Positions 23,431-33,729 of a DNA stretch of 64,000 nucleotides are shown here, one piece after another. Each line of letters begins with the position of its first letter. Position 1 is the stretch's first letter. The notes beneath the pieces are model-generated. The model was given only the letters and a program-made list of their open reading frames with translations. It ran no database searches and was not told where the DNA came from. Made by a program: the position numbers and the translations under genes. The stretch covers positions 70,010-134,009 of the forward strand of contig NMRA01000398.1 of assembly GCA_002633005.1 (NCBI GenBank). The letters are read 5' to 3'. This DNA comes from Phoronis australis. Lineage: Eukaryota > Phoronida > Phoronidae.

Positions 23431-23544
23431 GATCACACTTCGTATCCGCAATAGATGTGAATCCTTGTGCGCAGGAACACGAGCTTGGGTAGCCATCGCT
23501 GCACGCACCAGGGAAACAGAACTTGTGTTTCCACGAGCAACGAG
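23431..23544 (-). CDS. Gene 2 EGF-like exon (copy 2)
   Basis: The acceptor is CTCCTTACAG and the donor is GTGATC|GTAAGT; 114 bp, phase 1 at both ends. It reads RCSWKHKFCFPGACSDG and SSCSCAQGFTSIADTKCD, six cysteines in EGF-like spacing. It follows the cysteine-rich exon 26207-26356 with matching phase 1, giving CDPRCSW across the junction. Confidence 0.86.
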
Positions 23545-23668
23545 CTGTAAGGAGTAAAACAAGAACATTTACGATACACTGCAAATTTCAAGCTTAAGCT
23601 ACTGTACTTGTGGAACTTTTTGACACGTGCTGTACGTTTACAGTATTCTAAAACTATTTCTTGGCGGC

Positions 23669-23868
23669 ACAATCTCAATAGGCAATTGACACACCACAGG
23701 TTGTCATTGTTGGTCTAGTTCATTGTCACTCCCTGTAACTGACTGTATCTGTGCTTCATTACTTGTTGCTGTGCCTAGCTAGGTGGCCACTGTATTATGA
23801 CTTCTGAGGATGGTGTTTAATAAATGACACCGAAACATGTCAAGTTTTAAAACCGTAGTTATTTTCTT
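23669..23868 (+). mobile_element. Hammerhead-motif repeat element, single-arm copy
   Basis: The segment matches the reverse complement of about 33730-33930. It contains CTGAGGA (23804-23810), a potential GGTGT/ACACC stem and GAAAC (23832-23836), the order of the hammerhead ribozyme core. It begins exactly where duplicated block 2 ends, so it is absent at the equivalent point of copy 1 (14560). Confidence 0.55.
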
Positions 23869-24745
23869 GAAATGGTTGACATATATGCTGTTGGCAACTC
23901 CTCTACACGTAATGTGAGTGTATTATTGTTAAATACAATAATATTGACGAGACCTGATTATTTGTTTCAAGAAGAAGCCAAGAAAAATGTTGTTTTTACA
24001 GATATAAGTTTACTAAGCTTCTTGGTGACTATTGCGAAACTTCAAACTCAAATTTCTCAAAAATGTGCAGCTTTATATGCGGCAGCTTTTTAGATTTTGA
24101 AAACGCACTAGTAAATGAATTAAGAAACACCAAAATAAAACTGCCCCTGTTGCTCCCACTACAAAATTTAGCTCACTGCCTATATATTTAGGACGGCAAT
24201 AAGAAAAGAGTACCCTTTGAATCCTGAAAATCCGGTAACATGTAATCAGTATTCTCTGATTCGATCATTGTGTAATTAGCGGCCGAGGTTGTCTTGATGG
24301 CGAGTTGTTTCGGTGCTACACTGACCAGCATTCTTATGAAAACAACCGAGAATTACTTATGTAATGGAGGTGACGTGTGACAAGGCTGCATTCAACTCGA
24401 GTATCCAACCGATGAACGTGCAAAGGATCACAGATCAAAAGGTGCTAAATACAGACCATTAGTTCAATGAACGGATAATCGTCAACTAGGAAACAGGACA
24501 ATTACCTGTTACCATTCAGGGCGGCGAACCTGACCCGGCCCTTATATTATATAAAATGCATCGTTTGCACAAACTCAGTCTCCCCCGCTGCACTACAGAC
24601 CTTCGTTGCGCCCGTTTCGGCACCGCCTTGGTCCCAGGTATTACACCGGCCCCCTATTTGGATTCGAGATGTTCTATTTTTTTCTCTCGGGCCGTGTTTA
24701 ATCTTGGATGCGGAAGGAGGGTGGTTAGTTTCGTACTGGCCTTGG

Positions 24746-24831
24746 TGACGTCAGTCGGTCGGCTCAACGGCCTCAGTGACGTCACTTCGTCGGCTTGATT
24801 TCACTCCCTCCGGCTTCTGTCGCGTATAAAA
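24746..24831 (+). promoter_or_regulatory. CRE pair followed by TATA box (possible mobile-element promoter)
   Basis: Two perfect CRE sites TGACGTCA lie at 24746-24753 and 24777-24784, 31 bp apart. A TATAAAA follows at 24825-24831. The strand is plus, opposite to the host gene, and no downstream gene is visible, so a retroelement LTR or transposon promoter is the likeliest source. Confidence 0.4.
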
Positions 24832-24911
24832 TTCATCGGGCCTGTCGCCGCCAAAATTAATGATGCCCCATTAAAATTTTTACTCTTCCCTGAGCAAACT
24901 AAATTATTTAC

Positions 24912-24934
24912 TAAACACTCGGGCCGAGTGTTTA
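24912..24934. repeat. Perfect short palindrome
   Basis: TAAACACTCGG, a central g, then CCGAGTGTTTA: 11-bp perfect arms. Confidence 0.7.
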
Positions 24935-25385
24935 GGTGTAGCTATTTCCCCTCGGCGTTTCCCACTAGCTGTTACCCGTGCTTTGGCCCCCAATACTATT
25001 GTTGAGTCTCTCCCCAGCCATAATAACATGGCTACCGTGCATGGGGCTAGTCAGGAAATATGTATTATATTTGATGCACCCATCTCCGCGTTAAGTGATG
25101 TTTAATATTATTAAGTGGATGTTAAAGCAATAATGATATACCTGAAAGTACAAAAATACGCTAGTTACCAATGTTAGGTATACAAAACTAACATATCATG
25201 TCTTAATTCTACCAACGCTGACGTCCGTAAGAAACTCACAAGGTATTTATTGAGCTGTGAAACCTTTGGCAACTTTGTTCAACTGTGGTTTCATCATCTC
25301 TCTGTCATCTTCCTTCAACTTACAATTATGTCTTGTCAGTGGCGTCTGCACATGGGACTCATTCGCGCAGTGGCCATTATGAAAG

Positions 25386-25494
25386 TGAGCCTCTTTTTAG
25401 GTTAAAAATGCATTTAAGACATAAATATGAACGAAAAAATTCACGCTTTGCTTAAGCGTGGAATGCATTGTGTTAAAACCAAAAAAGAGGCTCA
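25386..25494. repeat. Foldback element with nested hairpin
   Basis: The outer arm tgagcctctttttaggtta .. aatgcatt pairs with aatgcattgtgttaaaacc .. aagaggctca. The inner loop contains cacgctttgcttaagcgtg. This is MITE-like; no coding sequence. Confidence 0.6.
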
Positions 25495-26206
25495 TTTTGC
25501 AAATGGCGACTACGCTGTTGCGGATCTAGGATAGCATGAGGGGGGACGGCATGCTCAGGGAATTGGGGAAAGCGCGATTGTATCCACGCATGCGTAGCTG
25601 AAGGTGGCGGGCGAAGAGGATGTATACCCTCTGTTCGGGAAATCTATCCTTGGACTAAAAAAAAACGGTAACGCGTTTTCTCCCCTCCTTCACTTCCGGT
25701 CCTACTTCCTCACGGTTCACTCTATGTTTGTGGTTCATTTTGCTTGCGGCAGCCAATGGGGGGGGGGGGCCCATGAGCCCCCTAAATCCAGCTATGCTAC
25801 GTGAACAACTTGGCATCAGTCTTCCTCGTGATACCAGAATCATTGTGATTAAAGCACAGGATTAACAAATTATCTGGGTATTTCAAAAATGTATTCGAGG
25901 TGTTTTTCATCAAAATTAAAACCTGAATAAGTTCATTTCATCTTAATAACACCCTTTGAACAATTTGTTAAGTTATGAGTTCAGTAATTGGAAGGTATAG
26001 TTGTGTTACTTAAATAACTGCCGTGAGGTGGGGTGGTTTTCCAAGGAAAGTGACTAACTTCGCGCTAAAACGGCATGCTCACGGAGTTTATTTTTTCTTT
26101 CTTGGTCGTGCATGGGGAATGGGGAGGGAGGGCAGAGCCCTCGAACTTCTCCCGAAATCTATCTATCAAAAAGAAATTTGCATGATCGCAACAAACGTAT
26201 ACTTAC

Positions 26207-26356
26207 GATCACAGAATGTCTTGGCGGCGTTGTGTGTCCAAGCACACTTGTCTTTAACCGACTGATATTGCAGGTTACATTCAATGCACTTCTTGTTCGT
26301 TGGACCTTCGTCACATGTCATGTGCGCGCAGTTGTTGATGTCAGCCACAGGGCATG
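26207..26356 (-). CDS. Gene 2 cysteine-rich exon
   Basis: The acceptor is TTTCTTTAG and the donor is GTGATC|GTAAGT; 150 bp, phase 1 at both ends. It reads CPVADINNCAHMTCDEG, then KKCIECNLQYQSV and CAWTHNAAKTFCD. Seven cysteines suggest a disulphide-rich module related to the EGF-like exons on either side, but the spacing is not canonical EGF. It uses the same CD|R donor context as its neighbours, suggesting origin by exon duplication. Confidence 0.84.
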
Positions 26357-26607
26357 CTAAAGAAAATGAAAACATCCTTTTTTGAGATCTTTTTATCTTA
26401 CTACCAGCTACTGTTTCATGTCATCTTACAAAGGCTTTGCAAAGAGGTGACATGTCCTCGTGTACATGCCATTGGGTGATTCTCGGTATAATTCGAAACA
26501 GAGAACCTGACGAAAGGGATCATGCTTCTAACACAACATACAAAGAGCGAATGAAAACGATAAGAGCTGGATCAAGAGATGAATAGCAAAAACGAGCTTA
26601 TACTTAC

Positions 26608-26709
26608 GATCACATTTAGGAGAGTAGAACTCAGAGTTGCAACTGGTACAGCGATTCGGCAACGAGCACGTGCCACCGTTAGGGCACGTGGTCTTTCCAA
26701 AGCAAACCG
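26608..26709 (-). CDS. Gene 2 EGF-like exon
   Basis: The acceptor is TTTTTGTAG and the donor is GTGATC|GTAAGT; 102 bp, phase 1 at both ends. It reads VCFGKTTCPNGGTCSLPN, then RCTSCNSEFYSPKCD. The CPNGGTC signature is typical of EGF-like modules. It follows EMI-b, an arrangement common in EMI-EGF proteins. Confidence 0.87.
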
Positions 26710-27354
26710 CTACAAAAACAATTTGCATCAACAAAATGTCACGAGGGTCATTGTGTGAGGAATATTAAACAATGTGGGAAAAAGCCTTTCTTACAGATGA
26801 CAACTGGAAAATATTAATCATAGACACGTGAACGCTTGTCATCCGCAAAATATTTTTCTATTCGTTAACTGCTGCTGGCCTGCAACAGTCTAATTAACAA
26901 TATGTTAAGATTACCTAGTTTGCTTTCGTACAAGTGTCATTCGTATACATATTTGGTTGAATGGCAGTGCTTTAAATTTGAATAAGTGTAGTTTAATGTA
27001 GGAATTTTTTACCCTGCTTTGTGTTTCCGTTTCTGATTTTTTAAGGGATCGCCAATCTTTTATTCAAGGAAAAAGCATGATTCAAAGAGAAGAAAGGTTC
27101 TTCCACCTCCTGAGATGGCTTCAACGGAAACACAAATTACGATGTAAAAGGAGATTGCTCCCCACTTCCTAAATAGGCCTTGTACCATGCTTAGAGACCC
27201 CGAGGGTCAGCAAGTTCCAAGAACTCGTGGAATTTGTCGCGGCTAAAAATTAGAAGAGCCCGAAGACCAAGACATGAGGGATATTCCTCGTTAAATGCAG
27301 TGTACAATATATTTTTATTGTGTCGCGCTTATGATCAATAACCTCAAGACTTAC

Positions 27355-27440
27355 GAACGCAATACGAAGACCCGTTGTCTGTATAGCCATCGCAGCAACG
27401 TTTCATTTCTTTGCTACGGTAGGCGGTTCTGTACCTCCTC
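27355..27440 (-). CDS. Gene 2 exon: EMI domain, carboxyl half
   Basis: The acceptor is CTGCTTACAG and the donor is GCGTTC|GTAAGT; 86 bp, phase 2 in and phase 1 out. It reads RRYRTAYRSKEMKRCCDGYT, then DNGSSYCV. YRxxY...CCxGY...C is the conserved end of an EMI domain. The first base completes the Arg codon begun in EMI-a at 32424. It is too short to stand out as an open frame and is identified by phase and motif. Confidence 0.88.
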
Positions 27441-27522
27441 CTGTAAGCAGTATGTCATAACAATATAAACTTTGTATTGGTTCTTTCCTCCAAACGTTGA
27501 TGACTTGCAATTACTGTTGCGC

Positions 27523-27705
27523 CATTGACCTATCGGTAGCTCCGCCCGATTACAAAAAGTCGACAAACAACAAGTTTTTCCCGACAACATTTTGTTTGTC
27601 GGGTAAAATGACCGCTTGGAAACGAAGGTGTTTCAAAAATTCTGCGTTCTGATTGGTCAATTGAGCCATCACTCAAAATCCTGGCGATAGTCCAATTAGT
27701 AAATC
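27523..27705 (-). repeat. MITE-like repeat, inverted partner of 30049-30230
   Basis: The two segments are reverse complements in several blocks: ccgacaa..tttgtttgtcgggta, ttctg.ttctgattggtcaa, ctcaaa.tcctggcgata and attgacct.tc at the end. They are non-coding, and the one here lies just upstream (minus sense) of EMI-b. Confidence 0.6.
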
Positions 27706-29075
27706 CCCAAGTGATTAAGCTACAAGGAGCTGAAGTTTCTCCTCGATGTATCATTCTGAGGGTGACGTCACTCTGAGGGTGACGTGGATTGTGGTGAGCG
27801 GTCCTTTCCACAACAGCTACATGTAATTAAGGTTATGGAGAGCCTTAGAAAAAGTGTCCAACTTTGGCCAATCTCGGAACATAATATCTCGGTAATGGCT
27901 GATCGGATTCATGCGAAATTTGCGCATACAATTCTTTGTGTACTTTGTGTTCTTGAACAAGCTACTAGAAATTGGTTTATATGTGTTCCACTGCGGTGTG
28001 AGGATTTATAAAATATCGGACTTTAATGATTTTCTTGAACAAAAGTTGTATAAAACGAAAACGAAATGATTGTTTAGAAAACTGTAAAAGGGTATATGAG
28101 TTCTTATCTTAAAAATTATATTAAACAAAATTTTATTCATGTTGTTGTTTCCATTGTTGTGCCTTCTTTCGGCCAATTTTACCAAATATGCATGGCCACA
28201 TGACTTAGTTCATGGGGGATTGGTAAAAAATCAAAATCAAATTCCACAGGCCATCAGTTTTCTCATTCCGTTACTGAGTTAAAATCTAGAGTTGTGTAGA
28301 TATTTGAATAAATGCAGTTGTCGATAAGCCTTACGAAACGCTTGCCGAGATAGCAGTTAGTGTTCAAACTCCTAAACGTTCTTCCTTCTTTTGTGAACAA
28401 ACGTGATTAAAATCACAACAGCATTTCTGTGGGAGAGCGTTACAGACACTCGTTTGTACACCTTCAACAGGTTTATAGTTATGAAGTAAATTGTCAATAG
28501 ACATGGTCAACCTCTAAATTTAAAAAGCAGCTATACATGTATTTCCAGAAATAATGTCTCATCATCAGGCACGTGGTAAAATGGAAAGCTACAAACAAAA
28601 TCAACGGTGACAGGAGGTAAATAAGCGTCCAAACTGTGAATGTGAATGAAACAGACTATGGGAAGCCTACAGGCCAATTGCGGAACAGAGCCAGTGTACG
28701 GTAAACGTCTGTGAGCACCTCATTCAGTACAGGTTTTCCATAACCTATCAACAGAGACTCCAATATTTTCAACTGAAGTGGAATTTTCATACATGTACAT
28801 TGCGAAAGATGATATCTACAAGTTATTTTCCGGTCATACTGATGTAAAAAATAGATTTGAATGAATCCACCCTGCAAATGTTTGGACAACCGTCGGTGTC
28901 AGAATAAATATTGATTAAGTAATTTGTAAGAATAGATCCATTTTAAGTTGCCCAAAATTTGTGCATATGTACTTTTAAATCATGGTGTCAGACTTGTTGA
29001 CATGTATTTTAACGTCAAAATCTATTTTAAATGGTGTTTACAACTTTGGGTTCTGGGCTCAAAGTACTCTAGAGA

Positions 29076-29090
29076 TTCTAGAATATTCTG
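29076..29090. promoter_or_regulatory. Heat-shock-element-like trimer near an LTR
   Basis: TTCtaGAAtaTTC (29076-29088) is a perfect three-unit HSE ten bases before the LTR start at 29100. Confidence 0.35.
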
Positions 29091-29099
29091 AGAACAAAT

Positions 29100-29516
29100 T
29101 GTAACAGCCAATAATACGAGTAGATATGATCATGTGGTTTTTATTAGCCAATCACTAAATAAGCAGAATGTTATATTATGGGCTGAAATCAAGAAGATAA
29201 TGAGATGCGCTATAGTAGTTGAAGTGTGACGGGACGTTCGTACCTTTACGCTTATTGTTATTCTTATTGAGTTGCAAATGTTCACTTATTCTTATGCTAA
29301 TGTCTTTGTTGCGTCTCAGTGCGCCTTTGTTACGTGGGCATGTGGGCGCGACTGTATGTGTCGGGCACTTCGCTAGCGACAGGCTTAGGAGAAGGGTGTT
29401 TCCTTCTCTTGCTTTCATGGAAAGTTGATCGTTATCATGTGCAAATTGAACTGAAACGAATGCCTGATGAGAGAAAATACATATTTTGAGGTTCAGTGGA
29501 GACTTTCTCTGTTACA
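29100..29516 (+). mobile_element. LTR of a retrotransposon with adjacent primer-binding site
   Basis: The segment begins TGTAACAG and ends CTGTTACA, a TG..CA pair within perfect 8-bp inverted ends, as in LTRs. It is followed two bases later by TGGCGCCCAACG (from 29519), which has the form of a tRNA primer-binding site (starts TGG). The 417-bp length is normal. The internal region is recognisable only for about 95 bp, then an N at 29614 and unrelated sequence follow, so coding regions and 3' LTR are not visible. It is sense to the plus strand. Confidence 0.7.
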
Positions 29517-30048
29517 TTTGGCGCCCAACGTAAATCGAACAAACCAGAACTTTTCTCTGACGACGTCTGAAAAATTATGACCGTGCTACGGCCTTGCATG
29601 GAAAGTTGAACTGNTGTCTAATTAGGGGTTATCATATAATAAATTAATTACTGGATTTGATTATTCACTCTCCATCTACGCACAACTTCAAAGCATAGCT
29701 ACCTTTTAAACAACCCACAGTCAAACATCTGACAGTCGGTAAAGGGGCCATACTGTGTGTCCAACGTAACGCTGTTCACAAAAACTCGGACGAAAAATTT
29801 CATCTTCATGACATGCGAATTTATAAACAGCATTACATATTGGCACTGTTTGCTATCCTCCCCGATTAGTGGGCTTGTTTTTCATAACCATGTTCCATGT
29901 CTTCACGCTCCAATAGTAGATGTAAATAATGACGTTTAGTCTATCACTTAATTTGACGGTCTTAACATTGTCTCCACTAGGTCCAATGTTTAGAGAATTT
30001 CAATTGTTAGAAATTGAAAAAAACGGATTCTCATCTTATTGGCACAAT

Positions 30049-30230
30049 TGACTTATCGCCAGGACTTTGAGTGACGGCTTAACTGACCAATCAGAACCCA
30101 GAATTACTGGCACCCCTTCGGTTCCAAACTGCCATTTTATCCGACAAACAACACATTGTCGGGTAAATCTTATTGTTTGTTTGTCGAGTGTTACGTGACT
30201 TTGCAAGGGGGCGGACCTTGTGACAGGTCA
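30049..30230 (+). repeat. MITE-like repeat, partner of 27523-27705
   Basis: Starts cttatcgccaggactttga and ends ttgtgacaggtcaat; includes ccgacaaacaacacattgtc, a short internal hairpin. Confidence 0.6.
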
Positions 30231-30359
30231 ATCCCCTCTGTAGTCTGCTATGTTAGTGATATCCTTGCATATTGTTCGCGCGGTGACTTTGTTGTCTATT
30301 CACACTTTGCTCGAACCCAATTTTATTTTTGCTAAAAATGACATGCAACAAGGTTGCCT

Positions 30360-31467
30360 TCGCCTTTAAGAGACTTAATAGCCCTTAGTAGGACTGTTGT
30401 TAAGAAAAAAACCGAAATTAAAAAAAAAACAATTTTCTGTAATCGAGGTTGTGTGTAATGGGTGGAACACCGTCTAAGCCGTTGTTGCTTTTACCGGGGC
30501 AATACTGAAAGGCTGTAAAGGAAGTCCGCCGACAGACGCCTTTTTCAAACATGAAAGGGTGCGTTTGTGGAGAATGCAACTTGACCGAGAACGTCTCTGT
30601 GTTCGAATTGCCTGAAGACGTGAAAGTGGCACAGAAATGGCAACGATTTGTGCCCCGTACGATAGTGCGGAATGATAGTGTGGAACATACGATTCCGTCG
30701 GGAGCCACACTTTGTTTGGCATATTTCTGTCACGGAATCAGGTTTCTACCAAACACAAAGCGGCGTCACGAAGAAAGACTCGTCACCTAAATTGTAAGCT
30801 TGTGCATTTCCAAATTTTATAAATAACGAAGAAACCGTTTCCATTCTAGGACGAGCGATACCATTCTCTCGACCCCGGCTCTGATCTAGAGCTACGACAC
30901 GTAGACTTATGCATTTTGTTAAGACCGTGCTAATTCAATCATGGCAACAGTGGATACTAGTGACCCAGATTTAATGTGGCCTTCGTCAGTGATTATTACT
31001 TAAAAGTGTATATTTTGTGAATAGTGACCACCAATTGGTTCAGTTGGTCGGGCTCACATGTCTGCTGCATTTCTACTGCAAATTTGTCGAGTTCATATAG
31101 TGTATGGTCTCAAAGCAGTTCGCTAAGTGAGAAATGGAATTCGTTGTCTGATTCTTCTAGTATACTTGAGTGTACCCACTCTCCTCTCTGTATACATGCA
31201 CATAATAACTGTCTAGTTCTCGCTCAAAATCGGTCCTCGTCTAAAGATCTGCTGTGTTCCGCCATTACCATTGATTCTTAAGTGACCAAACGTCTTCCAC
31301 CCATTGCATCATTTGGCTGGAATCTTGGAAATAACACATTTTCTTCAAATTTTGAACATTTGCGACTTTTTGGTACGAAGTGCTTATTCAGTTATATTTC
31401 ATGGTATTCATTTCACATTATCTAACTGAAACCTTAAAAATTAAACGAAATGCATTGTGGGAACTCT
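30360..31467 (+). mobile_element. Kolobok-like THAP transposon relative, degenerate
   Basis: The body matches the element at 61591-62898: taatagcc(c)ttagta near the left, the THAP segment, and the right end gcattgtgggaactct. The left inverted end is not recognisable, so this copy is truncated or diverged. Confidence 0.6.
30551..30790 (+). pseudogene. THAP-domain fragment in transposon
   Basis: This 79-residue open frame starts MKGCVCGECNLTENVSV and continues FELPEDVKVAQKWQRFV, the CxxxC and W positions of a THAP zinc finger. The second half does not preserve the expected C..H and AVPTIF-type end. It is probably the first coding piece of a dead Kolobok-type element rather than a host gene. 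Confidence 0.55.
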
Positions 31468-32423
31468 AAGGTCGTCAAGCCACGTGATAGAATAAATGTG
31501 AATAGTTACTGCAAAACTCCAACTTTGATGATGGGGTCCATCATTAAAGTAGGAGTTTGAATTCGAAACCTCGCGATTTCATTGGGCGCCTTTATATGCG
31601 AGCTTAGACCAGTAACTCGTCTCCGTAAACCATCACGTACTCAAGCATAAAGTTGTGGACATTTATCCTGAGTTCGTAGCACAGCAGGAGGGCCGAACAA
31701 AGTCAAAAATTATTTCGAGTACGACCACGGGCCCGTTTCACTTATGCTGAAATCGGGCTATTTTAAGATCAAAATGCCTTGGCCCTGTTTGCTTAAACTT
31801 CTTTGGACCAAAATTAAGCATAGTATGAGTTATAGTGCCATATTCTTCATTAGCATGCTTGCACACTTCCGGTCGGGTGGCTGAAAATGTCTGCGTCATT
31901 AATGCGACATTGGTTTATCACATGTCTCCGACTGGCGCCATAGACTATAGTACATGGACGGCCAACTCCGTATACTTTCAGGGGACGAAATCTGTGCTCT
32001 TCCGCACAACGTTACGTCATTATTCAATAACGATACCTGGCCCAATGATCTGGTGTAATTTCCGGAAAGTCCATCGTCTGCTAATCGTGGTCGACGGTTG
32101 TGTGGTCGGGTGGTAGTAGCATTGTTAAAGGTGCTCATAATACCAACAATTCTACCGTTTTAAGAAATTGAACAACGTTTCAATACCGAAATTAGTATTT
32201 TGCTTTCGTTGTACTGGACTGTAAAATAGATGCGAGAATTTCCCTTCACAATACACCAACCGGAAAATGAACCAGATAATTGAGGAGAGTGGCGCCGCTT
32301 CTTGAATAGTACGGAAGAAAATGTCGGAGTTGTGAATCTGTTGTCTATAATATATGCTGACTCAAATGTCAGGGCTAGCCAAGTGACGGTCTCACACATT
32401 GCATCAAATTTACATGTACTTAC

Positions 32424-32543
32424 CGGTATCTTGTGCATCTGAAATCCCAGTCCACGCATGATGTGGTATAACTTGACCTGTATGACTGTGAGTACGATTC
32501 TTGAATGTAATAGGTGCAGACGCTGTTGGGAACACCGTTCAAG
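32424..32543 (-). CDS. Gene 2 exon: EMI domain, amino half
   Basis: The acceptor is CTTCTTCAG and the donor is ATACCG|GTAAGT; 120 bp, phase 2 at both ends. It reads LNGVPNSVCTYYIQESYSQS, then YRSSYTTSCVDWDF and RCTRYR. This is the first half of an EMI domain (NSVC..., C before W, CxxYR). It joins the signal-peptide exon (phase 2) upstream and EMI-b (phase 2) downstream. EMI domains sit at the amino end of secreted multimeric glycoproteins and mediate protein-protein contact. Confidence 0.9.
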
Positions 32544-32883
32544 CTGAAGAAGACACAAGTTAAGTACAAACGGGGGTGGACGTAATTGTTGCGTCATGTG
32601 TCTTTGCTAATAAGGCAATCACTTAATTTCTTTCCAGCAAGGCCTGTCTCACTCTATCTATAAGTTAGATTAAGTTGCACATCAGACAAGCCCCTGGTGT
32701 CACTCCCGTCAGCTGGAAGCTTGTTTTATCAGCGCTGTAACTAATTACTAGCAAACTAAATAACTATATTTCTTTCAACAGTGGAATAATGTTCAGAATA
32801 TGACGACGAGTATTGGTAACAGAAACCTATTCATTAATTAAATCAGTTCTTGATTAAAAACAGTACGATCGCCGCACAATTGA

Positions 32884-33042
32884 AAAAGTTCATGATAAAT
32901 AAACGTTTCGTTTATTCGTTAGACATCATCAGGATATTTACATAGGGAAACAAGTGCCAACATACATCTCAGGTGCTGTCCTATGTAAATATCCTGATGA
33001 TGTCTAACGAATAGACGAAACGTTGATTTATCACGAACTTTT
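32884..33042. repeat. Foldback with two opposed hammerhead-like cores
   Basis: The arms 32884-32946 and 32980-33042 are 63 bp each and inverted, with three mismatches by eye. The right arm on the plus strand reads CTGATGA (32994-33000), GTCT..AGAC stem and GAAAC (33017-33021), matching the hammerhead core CUGANGA-stem-GAAA. The left arm has the same on the minus strand but with a weakened stem (AAAC instead of AGAC). Confidence 0.6.
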
Positions 33043-33729
33043 CCAGTGAAGGTAACATGCTGTTTTAGGAAGGCGTGAACTAGTAATAGTAGTTATTTTC
33101 AAAAAAGTACGTGGTGGGGATGAGGTACTGGGGCGGGGTGTATTTCTGGGAGATGATAGGCGGGAGACAGATCGAATGCACCGCAAACATATAGGGCCGT
33201 TCTGGTTTAATTTCTATACCCAGGTATGAATGTTTGAAAAATGTAAGATTTACGAATTTTCTTTATTGGAGTATATGAACATGGCCATTGGACCGACGTA
33301 TAACAAATACATGATTGTAAATTGTAAGGTGCGCGACAAACTAGGATCCGTGCTCTAAGCTTTTTACTCGAACTCGAACTCGAATTATTTTTGTCATTTT
33401 CTGTTTCTATTTTCGAGTGAACTCAACCTAAGTGCCCATTGTTCTATGTTCGACTACACAGTAGTTTATGTTGACAACCTCTTAATCCTAGTTTGCACTT
33501 GATGACCCCAGCATTAAGGCTTAAAGCTCGAGTCTGAACTTGACATTTCGAGTTTTTCCTCGAAATCTCGACTTTTTACCCGAGTTTCAGTAGCACAAAT
33601 CTGGGAACATCAAGTACAAATTTAAACAAGAAACTTTTATGCCTAATCTGTAATGCACTGGAGCACACACCGACTAGCCGCTTACACTGAGTTCGCACTG
33701 AATCTCCATGATAGCAAGTAACAGCATAT

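Larger units (their letters stand above)
15574..23668. repeat. Duplicated block, copy 2 (partner 7956-14560)
   Basis: The block is bounded on the left by the N run and on the right by the start of a hammerhead-like repeat element. It contains a longer LINE and a longer tandem array than copy 1. Base-level differences are scattered through exons (mostly silent) and introns, as expected for alleles of a heterozygous species or for a recent duplication. Confidence 0.85.
23872..26206. other. Intron with promoter-like and repeat sequence
   Basis: Apart from the CRE/TATA cluster near 24.8 kb, the palindrome at 24912 and the foldback at 25386 no supported feature is seen. The GC-rich stretch 24530-25030 differs in composition from its neighbours. 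Confidence 0.45.

Noticed and set aside
24556-24798. Plus-strand open frame in the GC-rich island
   Set aside because: No recognisable domain or splice support; overlaps promoter-like sites and can be explained by base composition.
25604-26360. Small plus-strand frames around 25.6-26.4 kb
   Set aside because: They overlap the antisense of a spliced cysteine-rich exon or low-complexity G runs and have no domain similarity.
31899-32138. Open frame near the EMI exon
   Set aside because: No resemblance to any family and no suitable splice sites linking it to gene 2.
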